A DNA stretch of 62,146 nt from Candidatus Tidjanibacter gallistercoris (GTDB lineage: Bacteria; Bacteroidota; Bacteroidia; Bacteroidales; Rikenellaceae), in the NCBI GenBank assembly GCA_019114205.1, contig DXFY01000050.1, positions 1-62,146 of the forward strand, read 5' to 3'. Both the position numbers and the translations under genes were made by a program. Each line of letters begins with the position of its first letter. Position 1 is the stretch's first letter. The notes beneath the pieces are model-generated. The model ran no database searches, was not told the origin of the DNA, and saw nothing but the letters and a program-made list of their open reading frames with translations. Shown piece after piece: positions 29,129-38,596 of this stretch.

Positions 29129-29168
29129 ACAAAAGCATGGGAACGGATTGCCGTTCCCATGCTTTTGT
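29129..29168. terminator. Bidirectional terminator
   Basis: A perfect 18-bp stem (ACAAAAGCATGGGAACGG and its complement) with the loop ATTG. A/T-rich outer bases on both sides allow termination of both the lipoprotein and the convergent aminopeptidase. Confidence 0.88.
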
Positions 29169-29187
29169 CGTTGCCCGACCGGAGGGC

Positions 29188-30588
29188 CTATCGGTCGCCG
29201 GCCATGAACTCCTCGATTTCCTGTACGGTAACCGGAATGCGGCGCTTGCCGAGAATGCGGTTCCCCGTTTCGGTAATGAGCAGGTCGTCTTCGATACGGA
29301 TGCCGCCGAAATTCATATACGGTTCGAGCTTGTCGAAATTGATGAACTCCCGGTTCGTACCTTCGGCCTTCCACTTGGCGATGTAGGCCGGGATGAAATA
29401 GATGCCCGGCTCGTCGGTCATCACCATCCCCACCTGCAGGCGGCGGGCCATCCGCAGGTTGCTCACGCCGAGCTGCGTGCTGCGCTCCGTTTCGAGGTCG
29501 TATCCCACGTACTTTTCCCCGATATCCTCCATATCGTGCACGTCGAGCCCCATGAGATGACCGAGGCCGTGGGGCATGAAGAGCGCATGCACGCCGTTGG
29601 CTACCGCATCGTCCATGTCGCCCCGGACGAGACCGAGCGACTTGAGCCCTTCGAGGATGACCTTTACGCAGGCGAGGTGCACCTCTTTGTAGAGCAGCCC
29701 CGGCCCGGCCATTTTGAACGCATGGGCATTCGCGGCGAGTACGATTTCATAAATGTCGCGCTGCATGGGCGTAAACCGGCCGTTCACGGGATAGGTGCGC
29801 GTGAAGTCGCTGCAATAGTTCATCAGGTTTTCGGCACCCGCATCCACCAGCAGCATGCGGCCCGATTCGAGCACGCCGTCGTGCCCGTGGTTGTGGAGCG
29901 TCTCGCCGTGCTGCGTGACGATGGAGTGGAACGACACGCCTTCGCCCATTTCGAGCGCGATGCCTTCGATTGCCCCCGCGATGTCGCGTTCGCGCGCCCC
30001 CGGACGGCACATCTTCATGGCCGCCGTGTGCATGCGGTAACCGATTCCGCAGGCATCCTCGATTTCGCGTATCTCCTCGTCCGACTTCTTGTCGCGCAGC
30101 GATACGACGGCAATGGCGAGTTCTATCGAAATCCGGTCCGCAATCGCATCGGGACAGATGCCGAGCCACCGGCTCAGCTTCAGCTTATTGTCGGCACGGT
30201 AGGGCGGCAGGAAGTGTATCGGCCGTCCTTTCCGTATCGCGAGCGTCAGTTTCTCCTGCAGTACGGTCAGCGGGGCGGTATGCACGATACCGCTACGGGC
30301 TCCCAGTTCGCTCACGGTAGGCTGCGGTCCCGTCCAGATGATGTCGTCCATCGACAGGTCGTCGCCGAACAGCCAGTCTTCTCCCGCATCGATGTCGAGC
30401 AGGCCGACCAGGTCGGGCAGCTTGATGCCGTAGAAATAGAGAAAATTGCTGTCCTGCCGGAAATGATAGCCGTTGTCGGGATAGTTTCTCGGAGCCTCGC
30501 TGTTGCCGGGCAACAGGATGAGTCCCCCGCGCGATACCCTTTCGCGCAGCAGCTCGCGCCGCTTGATGTAGGTTTCTTTCGAGAACAT
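29188..30588 (-). CDS. pepP: Xaa-Pro aminopeptidase (M24B)
   Basis: Removes N-terminal residues that precede proline. The 466-residue cytoplasmic protein has an N-terminal aminopeptidase-P domain (about 1-140) and a pita-bread catalytic domain. The dinuclear metal ligands are visible in LVDAGAE, YCSDFTRTYPV, HGLGHLMGLDVHD, TDEPGIYF and the final RIEDDLLIT. All five are present. The symbol is by family; the substrate range is not known. Confidence 0.93.
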   Translation of the reverse strand: MFSKETYIKRRELLRERVSRGGLILLPGNSEAPRNYPDNGYHFRQDSNFLYFYGIKLPDLVGLLDIDAGEDWLFGDDLSMDDIIWTGPQPTVSELGARSGIVHTAPLTVLQEKLTLAIRKGRPIHFLPPYRADNKLKLSRWLGICPDAIADRISIELAIAVVSLRDKKSDEEIREIEDACGIGYRMHTAAMKMCRPGARERDIAGAIEGIALEMGEGVSFHSIVTQHGETLHNHGHDGVLESGRMLLVDAGAENLMNYCSDFTRTYPVNGRFTPMQRDIYEIVLAANAHAFKMAGPGLLYKEVHLACVKVILEGLKSLGLVRGDMDDAVANGVHALFMPHGLGHLMGLDVHDMEDIGEKYVGYDLETERSTQLGVSNLRMARRLQVGMVMTDEPGIYFIPAYIAKWKAEGTNREFINFDKLEPYMNFGGIRIEDDLLITETGNRILGKRRIPVTVQEIEEFMAGDR

Positions 30589-30632
30589 GGTGATTATCTT
30601 TTAAATGTCATTCTTTTTTCAGCCATTCCCCG

Positions 30633-30640
30633 TAAAGTTA
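30633..30640 (-). promoter_or_regulatory. Probable -7 box for the aminopeptidase
   Basis: TAACTTTA on the minus strand differs from TAnnTTTG only at the last base; 44 bases upstream of the start. Confidence 0.45.
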
Positions 30641-30718
30641 CGATTTTTTCCGACAACGGGCAACCGTCTCCCCCCTTTCGGCATCCCGCCACGCGATTTT
30701 CGGGAACCGACACCGCCT

Positions 30719-31513
30719 TCAATCGGTCTCCTGCCGCGGCAGCTCGTACCCGTACTCCGCGAACAATTCATCCGTTAAGGTATATTCATACCTGCGAAAA
30801 GAATCCGTCTCCTCCACCAAATCGTAGTTGTCCCAATAATACAACTCTTCGCCGAGCCGACCGTCAGCCAACCGATACACCGAAATTCGATAATCTCCGA
30901 CCTTCAACAAAAAAGAACGGCACGGCATGAAAGGATATTCCGGAAAACCCTCCTCTGCGGTCCAATAACAGACATGTCTCCCTTCCACAGGAATATCGAC
31001 CGCCTCCCCGTTCTGGAAATCGAACCGTACGGGCAAAGAACATTGATTGATATAAGCGTACTCTACGTTATAGACCGGCTGCTGCGGCAGCTCGTACCCG
31101 TTCTCCTCGAAATATGCGTCCGTAAAGGTATATTCATAGCTGCGGTGATTCTCCCGCTCCTGCACGAGGTCGTAATTCGTCAGGTCGAAAAGTTCCAGTT
31201 CCGGACGGTCGATGACATTGACCCGATAATCGCCGCTGTACAACACGAACCATCGGTAAGGTTTGAAAGGATGACTCGGAAAAACCCCCAGTCCTCTGTC
31301 GCTGCGGGTGTATTTCCCGCCTACCGGGACATCGACGATTTCTCCATACAGGAAATCGAACTTTATCGGAGCGGAACACTTATTGAAATAAGTACATTCG
31401 AGCGTAAAACCTTCATCCACTATAACGGGCGGCTCCTCGACCGGCTGCCTCTCGCAGCCCGCAGCCGATACAAGAAGAAGCCATAATCCTGCGAAAGAAC
31501 ACAACGTTTTCAT
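30719..31513 (-). CDS. Lipoprotein with two tandem homologous domains, unknown family
   Basis: A 264-residue protein with lipobox SAAGC (C20). It holds two copies of a ~110-residue unit (about 36-144 and 147-262). Both units run through 'Y.N.CS.P..FDF..GE.VD.PV.G', 'FP..PF.P.R.F.L..GDYR..V', 'NYDLV.E....R.YEYT.TD' and 'YGYELP.Q'. The paired Cys and strong aromatic content suggest an exported beta domain. I do not recognise the family. ATG 31513 begins the signal peptide; an upstream extension to 31549 is not needed. Confidence 0.75.
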   Translation of the reverse strand: MKTLCSFAGLWLLLVSAAGCERQPVEEPPVIVDEGFTLECTYFNKCSAPIKFDFLYGEIVDVPVGGKYTRSDRGLGVFPSHPFKPYRWFVLYSGDYRVNVIDRPELELFDLTNYDLVQERENHRSYEYTFTDAYFEENGYELPQQPVYNVEYAYINQCSLPVRFDFQNGEAVDIPVEGRHVCYWTAEEGFPEYPFMPCRSFLLKVGDYRISVYRLADGRLGEELYYWDNYDLVEETDSFRRYEYTLTDELFAEYGYELPRQETD

Positions 31514-31620
31514 AGCATATAGTTTTAGGCAAATGACAGATAACGTCATAAATTTATAAAATTAAACGCTAAATGTCAAACAGTGCATGATTCCGCCGGC
31601 AACAGTTGCAAAGGAAAATA

Positions 31621-31860
31621 TCAGGGAACGGGGTCGTACCCGTGGCCGCCCCAGGGATGGCACCGGGCGATGCGCTTCAGGGCGAGCCAGCCTCCTTTCA
31701 GGGGGCCGTACTTCCGGATGGCCTGCACGGTGTATTCGGAACAGGTCGGCGTATAACGGCACGAAGGCATGGTAAACGGCGAGATACAAAGCTGGTAGAA
31801 CTTCACTATCAGAATGAAAGGGAAGGAAACCGCCCGTTTCAATATTCCGGCGATCTTCAT
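31621..31860 (-). CDS. yidD: Membrane protein insertion efficiency factor YidD
   Basis: A 79-residue amphipathic membrane-associated protein. The hallmark [15 protein letters not shown], then [20 protein letters not shown] and the terminal GGHGYDPVP, are all present. YidD assists YidC-dependent insertion. The start codon overlaps the stop of rnpA (ATGA), the usual rnpA-yidD pairing, so the two are translationally coupled. Confidence 0.95.
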   Translation of the reverse strand: MKIAGILKRAVSFPFILIVKFYQLCISPFTMPSCRYTPTCSEYTVQAIRKYGPLKGGWLALKRIARCHPWGGHGYDPVP

Positions 31861-32270
31861 CGTTCCGCTCCTTTCCCGCTGCGGCCCGCTTCCCGTGCCG
31901 CGGCGATTTCGGAGAAAATCCGGCGGACGCTGCCGCGCATACGGGCCGTACCGACCTCTTCCTTTGCGGCATAAACGAGTGCGACATGCAGCCCCGCCGC
32001 ACCGGCCGTACAACGGTCGGCTGAGGACTTTTCGAGCCGGAACGCCTCGCGCATACGCCGCTTCAGCAGGTTTCGTTTCACGGCCCGGCGGAACATCTTT
32101 TTGGGAACGGAGACGAGTACGGCGACGGCGGGCGCATCTTCCCTACGGGGCACGGCGACATAATAATACCGGAACGGAAAAACGAAACCGCTCCGTCCCT
32201 CCGCAAAAAGCTTTCCTATGGATTTGTCGCCGCGAAGCCTTTCCGCCCGCGACAGCCCGTAATCTCCCAT
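31857..32270 (-). CDS. rnpA: Ribonuclease P protein component
   Basis: The 137-residue basic protein binds the RNase P RNA and helps mature tRNA 5' ends. The RNR region is clear in the segment with [14 protein letters not shown], preceded by [12 protein letters not shown], and the N-terminus LSRAERLRG fits the family. ATG 32270 is chosen by homology; an upstream ATG at 32318 would add 16 residues. A -7 box lies about 90 bases upstream. rpmH is not adjacent, as is usual in this phylum. Confidence 0.92.
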   Translation of the reverse strand: MGDYGLSRAERLRGDKSIGKLFAEGRSGFVFPFRYYYVAVPRREDAPAVAVLVSVPKKMFRRAVKRNLLKRRMREAFRLEKSSADRCTAGAAGLHVALVYAAKEEVGTARMRGSVRRIFSEIAAAREAGRSGKGAER

Positions 32271-32360
32271 GACGATTTTCCTGCTGTCGTGCCTCCATGC
32301 ACTGCCTGTGCGCGGCATTTTCCGCTTTGTACACCCATACGGAAAGATGCCGTCCCGCTG

Positions 32361-32368
32361 CAAAGGTA
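32361..32368 (-). promoter_or_regulatory. -7 promoter box for rnpA-yidD
   Basis: TACCTTTG on the minus strand fits TAnnTTTG. It lies just downstream of the hemD terminator, so rnpA starts a new unit. Confidence 0.6.
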
Positions 32369-32382
32369 CAAAAACGGACGAC

Positions 32383-32431
32383 AAAAAAGGCTGTCCGGCC
32401 CGCGCTTCCAGCGCATCGACCGCACAGCCTT
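32383..32431 (-). terminator. Rho-independent terminator of the hemD operon
   Basis: On the minus strand AAGGCTGT pairs with ACAGCCTT around a long GC-rich loop, then TTTTGTC. It lies 20 bases past the hemD stop. Confidence 0.82.
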
Positions 32432-32450
32432 CCCGTTCCGGAAGCCTGCC

Positions 32451-33332
32451 TTATGCCTGCTTCGTCTTCTTGTCTGCCGAAGCCGGCTGGTCGGGCTTGC
32501 GGGGACGCGCCCTGCGCGGCTTCACCTCCTGCGCCTTCAGGAATTCGGCCGCCTTGCCCGCACCGCTTACCACGACGGACGCGACCTCCTGACCGCTGTT
32601 TATCTTACCGATATAGATATCGACGGCCTTGGCCATGGACGGTGCTTCGGGCGAAGGCGCCAGCGTCCCGATGCGCAGTCCCGCATTGGCCGCCGCACAT
32701 GCGGTACTCGTTCCGAACGTGGCCACAGCCGGTATTCCGTCCGCACCGAAAACAGAAACGAGCGTGGAGATTTCCGACGGACTGTAAAACACCATCAGGT
32801 CGTATTTGCCGGGGTCTATTCCTTCGAGGTCGGCCGCCACGGTCTTGGCGAGCACCACCTTCGAAAAACGGAGCTTCAACTTCTCCATCGTTTCGGGTAT
32901 CTCCCCGTTGTTGGGCTCGGTCAACGAAACGAGGAACTTTTCGTCCTTGTGTTTCAGAATGAGCTCCATGAACGAGTCGAATTTGCCGTCGGCAAAGAAT
33001 ATCTTGCGTTTGCGGTAAACGATGTATTTTTGGAGATAGAGCGCGATGGCTTCGGTGTTGCAGAAATATTTCATGGTTTCCGGCACCGTGACGCGCGCTT
33101 CCTCGCATATTCTGAAAAAACTGTCCACGGTCGTACGGTTCGTGAATACCACCGCGGAATGGTCGAGTATCTCCACCCTCTGACTGCGGAACTCCTTCAG
33201 GCTCACTCCGACGACCTTGATGAAAGGCCGGTAGTCTATTGCCGCGCCGTATTTCTGGATAATTTCGTAGAAAGGGGATTTTTCAATTACGGCCGGAGCC
33301 GGCTGCGAAATCAATATGTTCTTGATTTTCAA
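32451..33332 (-). CDS. hemD: Uroporphyrinogen-III synthase (HemD family)
   Basis: A 293-residue protein with the two-lobed HemD pattern. The first lobe starts NILISQPAP and includes DHSAVVFTNRTTVDSFF; the second has YDLMVFYSPSEISTLVSVFG and FGTSTACAAANAGL near the end. The family cyclises hydroxymethylbilane in haem synthesis. A Lys/Arg/Pro-rich tail of ~25 residues is extra. In Bacteroidetes this gene commonly follows DUF4271, as here (27 bases). Sequence conservation in HemD is low, so the call rests on both pattern and context. Confidence 0.85.
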   Translation of the reverse strand: MKIKNILISQPAPAVIEKSPFYEIIQKYGAAIDYRPFIKVVGVSLKEFRSQRVEILDHSAVVFTNRTTVDSFFRICEEARVTVPETMKYFCNTEAIALYLQKYIVYRKRKIFFADGKFDSFMELILKHKDEKFLVSLTEPNNGEIPETMEKLKLRFSKVVLAKTVAADLEGIDPGKYDLMVFYSPSEISTLVSVFGADGIPAVATFGTSTACAAANAGLRIGTLAPSPEAPSMAKAVDIYIGKINSGQEVASVVVSGAGKAAEFLKAQEVKPRRARPRKPDQPASADKKTKQA

Positions 33333-33359
33333 CTCTCAAACGTTTTAATTTCTACTGTC

Positions 33360-34280
33360 TTACACCGGCCAGCTTTTCGACAGACCGATAACCAGGATAC
33401 CGACCGGCATCGCTTCGACAGCGCAAAGGTACAAAATCCAGAACAAAATGGAAACTTTTTGTTCTACAAACAGGAAAAAGGACTTCAAGACGTACAGCAC
33501 TATGTGCAGGGCAATTACGGCCGCGAACAGCAGTAATGCGACATCGGCCCGAAGCCCCTCCGACAATGCCGCGGCCAACACGAACGGAGTACCCGTCACG
33601 GTCATGGAAGTGAACAGAGCGACGCGTTTCGCACAAAGCGCCCGTACGAACTCCCGGCTGAAAGTCAGCCTTCCGGCGGCATTCAGGACAGCCGCCTGGA
33701 AGCCCATCGCCGCCAGCAGAGCGAGCATGACGGCCGGAACGGCGAGCCAGTCGCCGGGCCCCGACAGCAGGCCGACCTCCCGGAATCCTCCCCACAGCGT
33801 GCCCGCCTTGACGAGGGCGAGACCGAACAGCAGCAGGCCGCAGGCTGCCGTCACGCTCCGCGCTTCCGCTCCGGGCATGTCGCCTTCGCCCGGATGAAGT
33901 TTGTCGCCGCCCTTGCCCCACACCGCACGCATCATGCGCACCGCATGGCCGCCGTAACGGAACACGAGCAGCAGGTAGAGCAGCAACAACAGCAAAGTGA
34001 GCAACTGGTACCCCGCGCCGGAGGTTACGGAAGCGATGCACGCAGGCGTCGCATCGGCCGGAGGAGCGAAGCTCGCCGGGCCGTACACATCGGCTGCCGA
34101 CACGGTATCGGCAGCAGCCGGCAGCGAATCGGCCCGCAGGAGCGAAGCCAGGGAATCCGCGATGCCGCGTACCTGCCCGAAACGCATACCCGCCGCATGC
34201 GTCAGGCTGTCGGCCCGTTCCGCAAGACCGGCAGGGGCCGCGAATCCGCCGACCGTATCACCAACCGGAAGCGACATCAC
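33360..34280 (-). CDS. DUF4271 membrane protein
   Basis: A 306-residue protein: a ~85-residue Ala/Ser/Asp-rich N-terminal part, then about seven hydrophobic segments (around 92-108, 150-166, 178-196, 225-242, 245-262, 268-280 and 285-300). The end matches DUF4271, a Bacteroidetes family of unknown function found next to hemD. It overlaps the upstream kinase gene by four bases (ATGA), so it is translationally coupled. Confidence 0.82.
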   Translation of the reverse strand: MMSLPVGDTVGGFAAPAGLAERADSLTHAAGMRFGQVRGIADSLASLLRADSLPAAADTVSAADVYGPASFAPPADATPACIASVTSGAGYQLLTLLLLLLYLLLVFRYGGHAVRMMRAVWGKGGDKLHPGEGDMPGAEARSVTAACGLLLFGLALVKAGTLWGGFREVGLLSGPGDWLAVPAVMLALLAAMGFQAAVLNAAGRLTFSREFVRALCAKRVALFTSMTVTGTPFVLAAALSEGLRADVALLLFAAVIALHIVLYVLKSFFLFVEQKVSILFWILYLCAVEAMPVGILVIGLSKSWPV

Positions 34281-35458
34281 GCATACAGTCTTTTAAGGGC
34301 GATTCGGATGGTCGTCCCCTTTCCGGGTTCGGAATCGACCACATAGATGCGCCCCTTGTGGTACTCTTCGATAATGCGTCTGCTGAGCGACAGTCCCAGT
34401 CCCCAGCCGCGCGTCTTGGTCGTGAAGCCAGGCTCGAAGATGCGTTTGAAATTGGATTTCGGAATTCCCTTGCCCGTATCCTTCACGTCGATGTACACCC
34501 ATTCGAGGTCATCGGATATACGCACATCGATTTCGCCCTGCCCCTGCAGCGCGTCGAGGGAATTCTTCAGCAGGTTTTCCACCACCCATTCGAATAGCGC
34601 GGTGTTTATCATCGCCTGCACCGGCGCGATGGCCAGCCCGTTGTAACTCAACGTCACGTTGCGCGGAATGCGCGTGCGGAAATACATCACGCTGCTGCCC
34701 ACCACTTCGTTGATGTTGGCAGGCGACAGCACCGTTTCCGAACCGATTTTCGAGAAACGGTCGGCCACTTTCATCAGCCGCGTCAGGTCCTTGTTCATCT
34801 CTTCGATAACGGAAGGGTCCATGTGCTGCGTTTTGAGGTATTCCAGCCAGCCGAGCAGCGACGAGATGGGCGTGCCGAGCTGGTGCGCCGTCTCTTTGGC
34901 GAGCCCTATCCACACCTTGTTCTGCTCGTCTTCCTGCGAACTGCGGAAGGTGAGGAAACCGAAACCGATGAAGATGACGATGACCGCCAGCTGCACGAAG
35001 GGAAAGACCGTAAGCGTCTTCTGCAGCCGCGAATTGCCGTAGAAGATGTAGAACCGGGAACCGTTCCATGCCGTGATTTCGAGGGGCGGATTCTCCCGCG
35101 CGAGCCGTTCGAGCTTGCGGCTCAGCAGGTCGGGATGGTACAATATCCTGTCGGGAATCAGGTTGGAGCCGAGTACTTCGCTGAAATCGGCCGAGGTACG
35201 GATGAAGGGGATGTTGTTGCGGCTGTCCATGATGTAGGCCGACAGGGGGTCGTCGGCATTGAACTGTCCGAGCCGCTCGATGGCGAGCGCCCACAGCCTC
35301 ACCTCGTAGTTCTCCTTTTCGCGCAGCTGCCGGGCCATGCTCGACGTGAACCACAGCGAAACGCACCCGATGGCCAGACCGACGGATATCAGCACGACCT
35401 TCTTGCGGAAAGAAAGCGTGGTGCGGTCGATGCTTGCGAAATTCCATTGAACCTTCAT
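34277..35458 (-). CDS. Sensor histidine kinase without adjacent response regulator
   Basis: A 393-residue kinase with a transmembrane segment near residues 20-42, a periplasmic region of ~110 residues and a second segment near 152-172. The HisKA domain has phospho-accepting H192 (ETAHQLGTPISSLLGWLEYL). The HATPase domain has ENLLKNSLDAL, DTGKGIPKSNF and GWGLGLSLSRRI. No regulator lies in the operon, so it is an orphan. ATG 35458 is used; a frame extending to 35569 overlaps the upstream protease gene. It overlaps DUF4271 by four bases. Confidence 0.88.
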   Translation of the reverse strand: MKVQWNFASIDRTTLSFRKKVVLISVGLAIGCVSLWFTSSMARQLREKENYEVRLWALAIERLGQFNADDPLSAYIMDSRNNIPFIRTSADFSEVLGSNLIPDRILYHPDLLSRKLERLARENPPLEITAWNGSRFYIFYGNSRLQKTLTVFPFVQLAVIVIFIGFGFLTFRSSQEDEQNKVWIGLAKETAHQLGTPISSLLGWLEYLKTQHMDPSVIEEMNKDLTRLMKVADRFSKIGSETVLSPANINEVVGSSVMYFRTRIPRNVTLSYNGLAIAPVQAMINTALFEWVVENLLKNSLDALQGQGEIDVRISDDLEWVYIDVKDTGKGIPKSNFKRIFEPGFTTKTRGWGLGLSLSRRIIEEYHKGRIYVVDSEPGKGTTIRIALKRLYA

Positions 35459-35492
35459 ATCCGAAAATTCCCCTGCGGGGCCGTCCGGCCGG

Positions 35493-37166
35493 TTATTTCC
35501 TGTCGGTATCTTTCGTTGCGAGAATCTCCCCGTAACGCTGTGCATCGCCCAGCAACTCCAGTGCCGCACGCACGTCGGGGTCTTTCAGAATGTTGTGTTC
35601 CACGACGCCTGCATTGTAGGCGCTGCGGAGGACGATTTCGTTCTCGATAAGCTCCGTAAGCTCCTGCCGGTAGCGTTGCAGGCCGTCCTGCACGTCGTCG
35701 CCGAGCGTCGCCTCGATGTCCGCCACGTACGTTTCGATGCCCTCCAGATAACGCTCCGCTTCGGCGGCCTCCTTCAGCTGTCCGAGCAGCCGTTCGGTTT
35801 CCGACTCCCATTCCACGTCCTTGTCCCGCATGAATTCCACGAAGTCGGCATAATCCTCATCGGTCAGGGCGAACGCTCCGGGTACGATATCCCGGCCGCG
35901 GTTGCGGCGCATGTAGTCGTCCACGAAATCATGAACGTATCCCTTGCCGTAGACGATATAGGCGAACCGGCTCACGTATTCGGCCGGTACGCGGATATCG
36001 GGCATCACCCCGCCGCCGTCATATACCCTGCGGCCCGCCGCCGTCCGGTACTCGGTGATGAGCGAATCGGGAATATGGCTGAGCGTGCCGTCCTCGGCCC
36101 GCGACGCATAGTCGATGGCCTGGATGCAGCGGCCGCTGGGAAGATAATATTCCGCCGTGGTGAGTTTCAGGTAAGCGTTGTAGCCGAGCGGCCGCGTGGA
36201 CTGCACGAGCCCCTTGCCGAACGTCCTGCGCCCTACGAGCACCGCCCGGTCCATGTCCTGGAGCGCACCGGCGACGATTTCGGCCGCCGATGCCGAACCG
36301 TTGTTCACGAGCACCACGAGCGGTATTTCCGTATCGAGCGGCTCGTTCTGCGTGGCGAATACGGCGTTCTCTTCCGGATTGCGTCCCCGCAGGCTGACCA
36401 CTTCCGTCCCGCGCGGCACGAAAAAGGAGAGGATTTTGACGGCCTCCTGCACGATGCCGCCGCCGTTGTTCCGGTAATCGAGAATCAGGGCCCTGGCTCC
36501 CTGTTCCCGCAGCGCCATGACCGCATTGCGCATGTCGTTGCTCACCTCGTCCGTGAAGTCGATGTTGAGTATGTACCCTACGCTGTCGGGCAACATGCCA
36601 TAATAGGGAATGCCCGGTATGTTGATGATTTCCCGTTTCAGCTCCACCTGCACCGTATCGCCCGTATAGAACTTCCCGACCTTCATCCGGAGCTTCGTGC
36701 CGGGCTCCCCTTTCATGAGGTCGCTCACCTGTTCGGTGGTCATGCCCGAAGCATCCTGCCCGTCTATTTCGAGAATCCGGTCGCCCACCACGATGCCGGC
36801 CCGGTCCGCCGGAGAGCCCTTATAGGGTTCGGCGAAGACCACGCCCTCCCCGCTTTTGCGAATCAGGGAACCCACGCCACCGTAACGGCCCGTGGTAAGA
36901 AGCTGAAAGGTATCCATATCGTCCTCGGAGATGTATACCGTATAGGGGTCGAGCCCCGCCGTCATTCCCGCCGCGGCATCGGAAAGGAGTTTGTCGGCAT
37001 CCACGTCGTCCACATAGAAAAGACTGATGTCGCGCAGCATATTGACCAGCACCTCCATGTTCCGTCCCATGCGGAAACCGTCGGGCGGGTCGGCGGCCGC
37101 CGTAGCCGCTCCGAGCACGGCAGCTCCGGCTGCCGCGCACAGCATGTATCTAATCCTTTTTCCCAT
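35493..37166 (-). CDS. S41 C-terminal processing peptidase
   Basis: A 557-residue exported protease with a signal peptide (residues 1-25) and PDZ domain (about 95-175, GGVGSLIRKSGEGVVF). The catalytic core has Ser293 in NNGSASAAEIVAGAL and Lys318 in GRRTFGKGLVQ, 25 residues apart as in Tsp/CtpA. A C-terminal helical region of ~150 residues follows. It would trim periplasmic or outer-membrane proteins. ATG 37166 overlaps the upstream gene by 17 bases. Confidence 0.93.
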   Translation of the reverse strand: MGKRIRYMLCAAAGAAVLGAATAAADPPDGFRMGRNMEVLVNMLRDISLFYVDDVDADKLLSDAAAGMTAGLDPYTVYISEDDMDTFQLLTTGRYGGVGSLIRKSGEGVVFAEPYKGSPADRAGIVVGDRILEIDGQDASGMTTEQVSDLMKGEPGTKLRMKVGKFYTGDTVQVELKREIINIPGIPYYGMLPDSVGYILNIDFTDEVSNDMRNAVMALREQGARALILDYRNNGGGIVQEAVKILSFFVPRGTEVVSLRGRNPEENAVFATQNEPLDTEIPLVVLVNNGSASAAEIVAGALQDMDRAVLVGRRTFGKGLVQSTRPLGYNAYLKLTTAEYYLPSGRCIQAIDYASRAEDGTLSHIPDSLITEYRTAAGRRVYDGGGVMPDIRVPAEYVSRFAYIVYGKGYVHDFVDDYMRRNRGRDIVPGAFALTDEDYADFVEFMRDKDVEWESETERLLGQLKEAAEAERYLEGIETYVADIEATLGDDVQDGLQRYRQELTELIENEIVLRSAYNAGVVEHNILKDPDVRAALELLGDAQRYGEILATKDTDRK

Positions 37167-37641
37167 ACTTCCTGCTCTGCAAATACGTTTCCATTCTGAA
37201 CTGGGCATGCACCGCCTGTTTGCGCAGGCCTTCGATGACGATGCCGCCGTCGGAAGCCGTCACGGTCACCCGGTCCTCGAACGTGAGCCACAGTCTGCGG
37301 AATACCGAGGCGGCCCGGAAAGTCATCCGCTCGCCCCGCACCTCCGACGTCAGCACGTAACCGGCCGCATGGAACGCCTCGACGAGGGCAGCGCGGTCGG
37401 CCTCGATGTCGGCCTCCACCCTGCGGGCGACATATCCGAACTTCGGATAGAAGGCCGCCAACACCGCCAGCGCCGCCACGAGCACCATCCCCCGCGGCGT
37501 GGCGAACAGCTCCCTGAAGAAGAATTCCGCGCTCACGCGCGAAGTGCCCGTCACGAACATCAGCAGGTAGAGCACGCCTACCAGCACCAGCAACTTAATG
37601 AAATAACCCGCCGCCCGGCGGATATATTGTCCTGCACGCAT
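37150..37641 (-). CDS. Small membrane protein of unknown function
   Basis: A 163-residue protein with two hydrophobic segments (about 12-30 and 50-66) followed by a soluble ~95-residue domain (EADIEADRAALVEAFHAAGY onward) that looks alpha/beta. No recognised family. It lies between ispH (61 bases upstream) and the S41 protease, whose start it overlaps, so it is translated with the protease. Confidence 0.75.
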   Translation of the reverse strand: MRAGQYIRRAAGYFIKLLVLVGVLYLLMFVTGTSRVSAEFFFRELFATPRGMVLVAALAVLAAFYPKFGYVARRVEADIEADRAALVEAFHAAGYVLTSEVRGERMTFRAASVFRRLWLTFEDRVTVTASDGGIVIEGLRKQAVHAQFRMETYLQSRKYGKKD

Positions 37642-37702
37642 CGCTTTTCGCTTTTATCGTTTTCCGAATCCTCTATCTTTTCCTCCGCGCGGGAGCGACT
37701 GC

Positions 37703-38596
37703 TCACCGCTCCCCGCGCCCGTTTGTCAGCGCATCCACCCGCCCGGCGACCTGCTGCATCAACCAGCCCGGCGTCGAAGTGGCGCCGCATATCCCCACCG
37801 AGGTGCACCCGGCGAACCATTCGGGCTGCAATTCCGCGGCATCCTCTATGCTGTAACAACGGGGATTGGCCTCGCGGCAGACGCCGTACAAAACCTTCCC
37901 GTTCGAACTTTTCCGACCGCTCACGAAGACCACCGCATCGAACCGGCCCGCGAATCCGCGCAGTTTGGCCTCGCGGCTCGACACCTGCCGGCAAATGGTA
38001 TCGCGTATGGTCACCTGCTCCGGACACAGGGAACGTTCCCGGATGACTGCCGCCATCCGGCGGAACAGTGCGAGGCTCTGGGTGGTCTGCGCGAGAAAAT
38101 AGACCGGCCGCGCGAAGTCCACCGCATCGAGGTCGTCCGGCCCCTCGACGATGACCGCCCGGCCGTCGGCATGACCCGCCAGCCCCACCACCTCGGCATG
38201 GCCGCGCTTGCCGAGTATCACCACCTGTCCGCCGCAGGCACGCATGCGGGCGTATGCCGCCGCCACAGTGCGTTGCAGCCCCGCGACCACCGGACAGGTC
38301 GCATCGACGACTTCGATGCCGAGCTCCGCGGCACGGGCATAGGTCGCCGGAGGCTCCCCGTGCGCCCTGATGAGCACCCGTTTGCCCGCCAGTGCATCCA
38401 GTCCGTCGTGCTGCACGGTATGCAGTCCGAGAGCCGCAAGCCGCTGCACCTCCAGCCTGTTGTGCACGATGTCGCCCAGACAATATACCTCCCCCTCGGC
38501 CAGCGACCGTTCCGCCTGCGAAATGGCATTGACCACGCCGAAGCAGAATCCCGACCCGCCGTCTATTTCGATATGTACCCTGCCTTCCTCCATCAT
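37703..38596 (-). CDS. ispH: 4-hydroxy-3-methylbut-2-enyl diphosphate reductase
   Basis: Final enzyme of the MEP isoprenoid pathway. The 297-residue protein has the three [4Fe-4S] cysteines C18 (GFCFGVV), C101 (DATCPVV) and C202 (RDTICRQ), the substrate motifs RAHGEPP and SSNGKVLY, and a C-terminal SVGICGATSTPGWL segment. It overlaps cmk by four bases. In some Bacteroidetes ispH is fused with or adjacent to cytidylate kinase, and this arrangement fits. Confidence 0.95.
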   Translation of the reverse strand: MMEEGRVHIEIDGGSGFCFGVVNAISQAERSLAEGEVYCLGDIVHNRLEVQRLAALGLHTVQHDGLDALAGKRVLIRAHGEPPATYARAAELGIEVVDATCPVVAGLQRTVAAAYARMRACGGQVVILGKRGHAEVVGLAGHADGRAVIVEGPDDLDAVDFARPVYFLAQTTQSLALFRRMAAVIRERSLCPEQVTIRDTICRQVSSREAKLRGFAGRFDAVVFVSGRKSSNGKVLYGVCREANPRCYSIEDAAELQPEWFAGCTSVGICGATSTPGWLMQQVAGRVDALTNGRGER

